From positions 1-9,183 of the forward strand of contig JBKPGE010000037.1 of NCBI GenBank assembly GCA_046729215.1: DNA of 9,183 nt, in the 5' to 3' direction. The notes below the pieces were generated by a model. That model saw only the letters and a program-made list of their open reading frames with translations, did not search any database and was not told the DNA's origin. The stretch comes from JACDAN01 sp046729215 (GTDB taxonomy: Bacteria; Actinomycetota; Thermoleophilia; Gaiellales; Gaiellaceae). The translations under genes were made by a program, and so were the position numbers. Of this stretch, positions 5,804-9,183 are shown piece after piece; positions within the stretch are counted from its first letter, which is position 1, and each line of letters starts with the position of its first letter.

Positions 5804-6681
5804 GCCACACGCGCTTTCGCCGGCTTGCGGTTGCCTCGGTTGCCGCGCTCTACGTCATCGTGATCACGGGCTCGCTCGTCCGGCTGACGGGGTCGGGATT
5901 GGGCTGCGAAAGCTGGCCGGGCTGCGAAGAAGGTCAGTTCCTCCCGGCGGCGGACTACCACGCCTTCGTCGAGTTCGGCAACCGAGTCGTCGGGATCTTC
6001 CCGATCACGCTCTCGATCCTCGTGGCGTGGGCGGCGCGCAGTCGACCGCCCTGGCTTTTCCGTACGGCCGTCGCCGTCGCCGTGTTGACCGTCGCCGAGG
6101 CGCCCCTCGGCCTGGCGACGATCCGCTACGAGCTGCCGCCCGAAATGGTGATCGTGCACTTCCTCGTCGCACTGCTCGCGCTGGGCGGCGCCGTCGTAAT
6201 CGCATTCGCCGCGCTCAGAGAGGAGCGCGGGACGGCGACGATCGCGTTTCCGCGCGAGCTGCGCTGGGCGGGCCTTGTCCTCGTCACGGCGTGCCTCGGC
6301 TTGGTTCTCAGCGGCACATTCTCGACGGCCGCGGGACCGCATTCCGGCGACCCGGACGTGATCCACCGGCTTGGGAGCCTTCCGGATGCCCTCTGGGTGC
6401 ACGTCCGCGTGACGGCGATTTTCGGTGCTGCCTTCCTCTTCGTGCTCGGCTACCTAGGAGCCCGGCGGGAGCTTGCGCCGTGGCTCTTCCGCTTCGCGCT
6501 CGGCGTGCTCGCCGTCCTCATCGTCCAAATGGTGGTAGGCGAGATCCAGTACCGCCTGGAGCTTCCATGGGGCATCGTCGCCCTCCATGTCGCCCTGGCC
6601 GCCGCCGTCTGGGCGCTGACGGTGGCACTCGTCTCGATGCTCTGGCGGCCGCCTGCTTGGCTGGCCCCGGTACGCGGATAA
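5800..6681 (+). CDS. ctaA: Heme A synthase (COX15/CtaA family), apparent CTG start
   Basis: This integral membrane enzyme oxidises the C8 methyl of heme O to a formyl group, giving heme A for aa3-type cytochrome oxidase. Read from CTG at 5800 the product is 293 aa and begins MSHTRFRRLAVASVAALYV, as expected for the family, with about eight hydrophobic segments. Visible features are the extracytoplasmic loop TGSGLGCESWPGC (C36, C42), YHAFVEFGNRVVG (H54, E58), H120 in VIVHFLVALLAL, H201 in WVHVRVTAIFG and H263 in ALHVALAAAVW, consistent with four heme-ligand helices. Asn61 stands where Bacillus CtaA has His in EXXHR; from memory, EFGNR is usual in actinobacterial members. The nearest in-frame ATG (5650) would put 150 nt of unlikely sequence inside the peptidase gene. 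CTG overlaps the pip stop as CTGA, and GGAGG (5791-5795) lies 4 nt upstream. The stop codon falls inside the promoter proposed for the next gene. Confidence 0.85.
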   Translation: MSHTRFRRLAVASVAALYVIVITGSLVRLTGSGLGCESWPGCEEGQFLPAADYHAFVEFGNRVVGIFPITLSILVAWAARSRPPWLFRTAVAVAVLTVAEAPLGLATIRYELPPEMVIVHFLVALLALGGAVVIAFAALREERGTATIAFPRELRWAGLVLVTACLGLVLSGTFSTAAGPHSGDPDVIHRLGSLPDALWVHVRVTAIFGAAFLFVLGYLGARRELAPWLFRFALGVLAVLIVQMVVGEIQYRLELPWGIVALHVALAAAVWALTVALVSMLWRPPAWLAPVRG

Positions 6682-6684
6682 GCT
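6657..6684 (+). promoter_or_regulatory. Likely leaderless promoter for the PAC2-family gene
   Basis: TTGGCT (6657-6662) and TAAGCT (6679-6684) are 16 nt apart. The -10-like box ends 6 nt before the ATG at 6691, so transcription could start at or next to the start codon. No Shine-Dalgarno precedes the ATG, which supports a leaderless message. The ctaA stop TAA (6679-6681) forms the first half of the -10 box. Confidence 0.5.
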
Positions 6685-6690
6685 GGACCC

Positions 6691-7578
6691 ATGGCAGACG
6701 AGCTACGGATCTACGACCGGCCCGACCTGGATCGTCCGATCGTGATTTCGGCGTTTCGCGGGTGGAACGACGGCGGCCAGGGCGCGTCCCTCGCAGCCGG
6801 TTATCTCGCCCGTCTGTGGGACGCAGAGCGAATCGCCGACGTCGATCCCGAGGCGTTCTTCGACTTTCAGGCGGTCCGTCCGCAGGTCAAGCTCGTCGAT
6901 GGGCTGACGAGGCAGATCGACTGGCCCGAGACGGCCTTCTACCACGCTCGAGCTGACGGCTTCGATCGCGACGTGGTCCTGTTGCTCGGCGTCGAGCCGA
7001 ACCTCCGCTGGCAGACGTTCACGAGTCTGATCGTGGGGTTTGCGAAGGAGCTCGGTACTGAGCTGGTGGTGTCACTCGGTTCGCTGCTCGCGGATGTTCC
7101 GCACACGAGGCCGTGCCCGGTGACGGGGAGCGCAAGCGATCCCGAGCTCGTCGAGCAGCTGGGCCTTCAGGCTTCACGTTACGAAGGGCCGACGGGTATC
7201 GTCGGCGTGCTCCATGACGCCTGCCGGCAGGAAAGTCTGCCGTCGGTCAGCCTGTGGGCCGCCGTCCCGCACTACGTCTCCTTGACCCCGAGCCCGCGCG
7301 CGGCACTGGCTCTCTGCGAGCGGTTGGCGTCGCTTCTGGACACCGAGATCGATGTGGCCGAGCTGAAGGAAGCCTCGGACGGATATGTCGAGCAGGTCAG
7401 CCGCGCAGTGGCCACGGACGCCGACACTCAGGCCTATGTCGACGATCTCGAGGAGCGGGCCGACGAGATCGACGAGTCCGACCTGCCGTCGGGCGACGCG
7501 CTGGCCGCCGAGCTGACCCGCTTCCTCCGCGAGCGGGACCGCAAGAACGGCCCACCGGACGCCGCGACCGAGCAGTAG
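6691..7578 (+). CDS. PAC2-family protein (proteasome assembly chaperone 2-like)
   Basis: This 295-aa soluble protein belongs to the PAC2 family found in archaea and actinobacteria. The family shares the fold of eukaryotic proteasome assembly chaperone PAC2; the role of bacterial members is not settled. Recognisable features are PIVISAFRGWNDGGQGAS (residues 16-33), a central LLLGVEPNLRWQTF (97-110), SLGSLLADVPHTRP (128-141), EGPTGIVGVL (165-174) and AVPHYV (191-196). A helical, acidic C-terminal region (about 248-283, with DDLEERADEIDE) could form a coiled coil. The ATG at 6691 is well placed and follows a probable leaderless promoter. It sits downstream of a peptidase and ctaA, but no proteasome gene is in this window, so a proteasome link is only a family association. 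Confidence 0.85.
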   Translation: MADELRIYDRPDLDRPIVISAFRGWNDGGQGASLAAGYLARLWDAERIADVDPEAFFDFQAVRPQVKLVDGLTRQIDWPETAFYHARADGFDRDVVLLLGVEPNLRWQTFTSLIVGFAKELGTELVVSLGSLLADVPHTRPCPVTGSASDPELVEQLGLQASRYEGPTGIVGVLHDACRQESLPSVSLWAAVPHYVSLTPSPRAALALCERLASLLDTEIDVAELKEASDGYVEQVSRAVATDADTQAYVDDLEERADEIDESDLPSGDALAAELTRFLRERDRKNGPPDAATEQ

Positions 7579-7611
7579 CGGGGCCGCGTGGGGTCAGATG
7601 CCTGATAGGGC

Positions 7612-7642
7612 GCGACTAGATCTTCGGCGCGAACCTAGTCGC
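7612..7642. terminator. Hairpin between convergent genes
   Basis: GCGACTAG (7612-7619) pairs perfectly with CTAGTCGC (7635-7642), and inside it TTCG (7623-7626) pairs with CGAA (7630-7633), giving a two-tier hairpin. It lies in the 63-nt gap between the PAC2 gene and the oppositely oriented helicase gene and reaches the first base of the helicase stop triplet. There is no T-run on either side. A bidirectional terminator or mRNA 3'-end stabiliser is the likely role. Confidence 0.5.
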
Positions 7643-9183
7643 TAAGAGGCCCCGGCTGCCGGCTCCGGCTGCTGCTCGGCCTCGCCCGGCTGCTCCTCCG
7701 CCGCTTGCGGCTGAGCCTTCGGCTGCGCGCCGTTCTGCGCCGCCTGCTCCTGCGGCTTCCTGCCGCGCTTCTTCCGGCGCCGGCGCCGCCTCGAGCGCGA
7801 CTGCAGCTTGGGCTGCGGAAGGTTCTCGGCCAGGGCGGCAGCGACCTCCTCGACCGTTCCGAGCTCCTCCCGCGCAGCCTCGATCAGCCGTGTCGCCTTG
7901 GGCGTGTAGCCCTCGGCCGAGGCCAGCAGCGCGGCGCCGACCTCGAGCGGCAGCTCCTGCGCCGTCGCGATCAGCTTCTGAGCGTTCTCCTCATGCCTGT
8001 GCCCGCGCGAGTTCGCGAGGGCGCCGAGCAGGCGCTTCGCCTCCGGATACTCGGCGCTCGCCCGCCGGTCCTGGATTTTCCGGGTTGCGCGCGCGAGGCG
8101 CCACGTCCAGCGCCAGAGGATCTGCTCCGGTGCGTCGGCCTTGCCCTCGGCCAGGCCACGGAGCAGGATCCGGACCCCCTGGGCGCGATCCTTCTCCCAC
8201 GTCGGCGCCTGGGTCACGAGCGTGACGAGGTCGTCGAAGCTGGCCCTGTCGACGCCCATCGAAACTCGGTCGGCCAGCGCCGTCATCCGCAGTCGCCGGT
8301 TGGGGTTCTCGGCGGCGCAGGTGAACAGGAACTGCTCGAGCGCCTCGCGAGTCGTGTGACCCTCGGCGAGCTTCTTCGCGAACTCGACGCGCTCCTCGAA
8401 CCGGACCTGCCGGCCGGCGATCGTCGCCCAGAAGCGCTGCTCCTCCTCGTCGAGGTACCGCGGATCGATGCGCTGCCACTCACGCGCGATGACGGAGAGC
8501 CTCCGCCGGACGTCCGGCGTCACCGGCACGAGCCACGGCGCCGGCGAGAGCTTGCGGCGAGCCCGTCGCTGCGCACGCCGTCGCGGGGCCGGCGTCACTC
8601 GCGCGCCCTCGCGATAGAAGTCCGCGTCGAGCAGGCTGTGCAGCGAGATCACGCGCTCGTTGTGCGTCGCACCTTTGGGGACGAAGTCGACGACCACGCC
8701 AGCTTCCTTGCGTGGGTGGAGCCGCATGATTCGGCCGATGCGCTGCTGGTAGACGCGGCGGCTGGCCGTCGGCGCCAGGTGCATGACGACGGTCGCGCGC
8801 GGCGAGTTCCACCCCTCCGCGAGCAGCATGGCGTTGATCAGGATGTCGATGTCGCCGCGCTCGTAGGCGGCCAGGATCTCCGCCAGCTTGACCGGCGGCG
8901 TGCGGCCGCTGACCGCCTCCGCCTTCAGCCCTGCTGCGCGGAACTCGCGCGCAAGGTTGTACGCGTGGTCGACTCCAGCGGCGTAGACGATCCCCGGCGT
9001 CGCGTCGAAGCGGTCTCGGTAGAGGCTCGCCGCCGCCTGGTTCAGCGCCTGGTGGTCGAGCACCTCGGCCAGGGCGCGCTCCTCGAAGTCGCCGCCGACG
9101 ATCGGAACCGAGTTGATCGCGGCGGCCGGAGGAACGCGAAGCGAGCGAAGCGGCGCAATCAACCCGCGGCGGGCTGCGTCCTG
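7642..9183 (-). CDS. SF2 DEAD/DEAH-type helicase, C-terminal part (5' end off window)
   Basis: This is the C-terminal 513 residues of a nucleic-acid helicase; the frame stays open to the window edge, so the start and motifs I-III lie to the right. The TTG at 9162 is unlikely to be the real start, because the residues before it (QDAARRG) continue a typical helicase linker into LIAPLRSLRV. The visible RecA2-like domain contains GIVYAAGVDHA (about 8994-8962), VSGRTPP, INAMLLAEGWNSPRA (about 8838-8794, motif V region) and the motif VI sequence QQRIGRIMRLHP, with QRIGRIMR at 8745-8722. About 300 residues with no recognised domain follow. The tail is very basic, with RSRRRRRRKKRGRK at about 7797-7756, and then a low-complexity Gln/Pro/Ala/Glu end. 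Whether the substrate is DNA or RNA cannot be told; the SF2 assignment is firm. Confidence 0.85.
   Translation of the reverse strand, partial: QDAARRGLIAPLRSLRVPPAAAINSVPIVGGDFEERALAEVLDHQALNQAAASLYRDRFDATPGIVYAAGVDHAYNLAREFRAAGLKAEAVSGRTPPVKLAEILAAYERGDIDILINAMLLAEGWNSPRATVVMHLAPTASRRVYQQRIGRIMRLHPRKEAGVVVDFVPKGATHNERVISLHSLLDADFYREGARVTPAPRRRAQRRARRKLSPAPWLVPVTPDVRRRLSVIAREWQRIDPRYLDEEEQRFWATIAGRQVRFEERVEFAKKLAEGHTTREALEQFLFTCAAENPNRRLRMTALADRVSMGVDRASFDDLVTLVTQAPTWEKDRAQGVRILLRGLAEGKADAPEQILWRWTWRLARATRKIQDRRASAEYPEAKRLLGALANSRGHRHEENAQKLIATAQELPLEVGAALLASAEGYTPKATRLIEAAREELGTVEEVAAALAENLPQPKLQSRSRRRRRRKKRGRKPQEQAAQNGAQPKAQPQAAEEQPGEAEQQPEPAAGAS

Noticed and set aside
5971..5985. Loss of a heme-ligand histidine in ctaA (EFGNR instead of EXXHR)
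   Set aside because: From memory of the family, EFGNR is the normal form in actinobacterial heme A synthases, so it is not evidence of inactivity.
7776..7787. Palindrome GGCGCCGGCGCC
   Set aside because: It is explained by consecutive arginine codons in the basic tail of the helicase.

Overview
The window is GC-rich bacterial DNA with tightly packed, often overlapping genes, strong G/C bias at third codon positions and frequent GTG starts. The protein set fits a deep-branching actinobacterium of the Thermoleophilia type (Gaiella/Solirubrobacter-like): an actinobacterial-type heme A synthase, a PAC2-family protein, an archaeal-type phosphoglycerate mutase homologue, an archaeal-type NMN adenylyltransferase homologue and SelD. 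This placement is inferred from gene content and not from a marker gene.

Layout. Positions 1-118 hold G/C-rich hairpins, including a strong 11-bp stem at 89-118 that looks like the end of an upstream transcription unit. Positions 119-349 are a lower-GC, probably non-coding regulatory region with six TTGAC/GTCAA cores (163-399), two of them forming a perfect 9-bp inverted repeat. A regulator gene with an N-terminal XRE helix-turn-helix and a long TPR array follows (350-1783). Eighteen bases after its stop, behind a near-perfect Shine-Dalgarno, sits a 32-codon ORF (1802-1900). It encodes a short charged head, a Leu/Val core and an aromatic tail (FFDQWYIH). This HTH-TPR plus tiny-peptide arrangement resembles the RRNPP peptide-signalling systems of Firmicutes and is the most interesting item in the window.

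A plus-strand run of metabolic genes comes next: selD (selenophosphate synthetase), a NadM-like nucleotidyltransferase, an ApgM-like phosphoglycerate mutase, a proline iminopeptidase-like alpha/beta hydrolase and ctaA (heme A synthase). Three junctions are 4-base overlaps using ATGA, GTGA and, apparently, CTGA, so most of the run is probably one translationally coupled operon. A PAC2-family gene follows, with a likely leaderless promoter embedded at the end of ctaA.

The right end (7642-9183, minus strand) is the C-terminal part of an SF2 helicase gene that runs off the window. It converges on the PAC2 gene, with a hairpin between them that overlaps the helicase stop codon.

No tRNA or rRNA gene, CRISPR array, transposase or integrase was recognised. 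The selenocysteine tRNA and the selA/selB genes that might accompany selD are not in this window.
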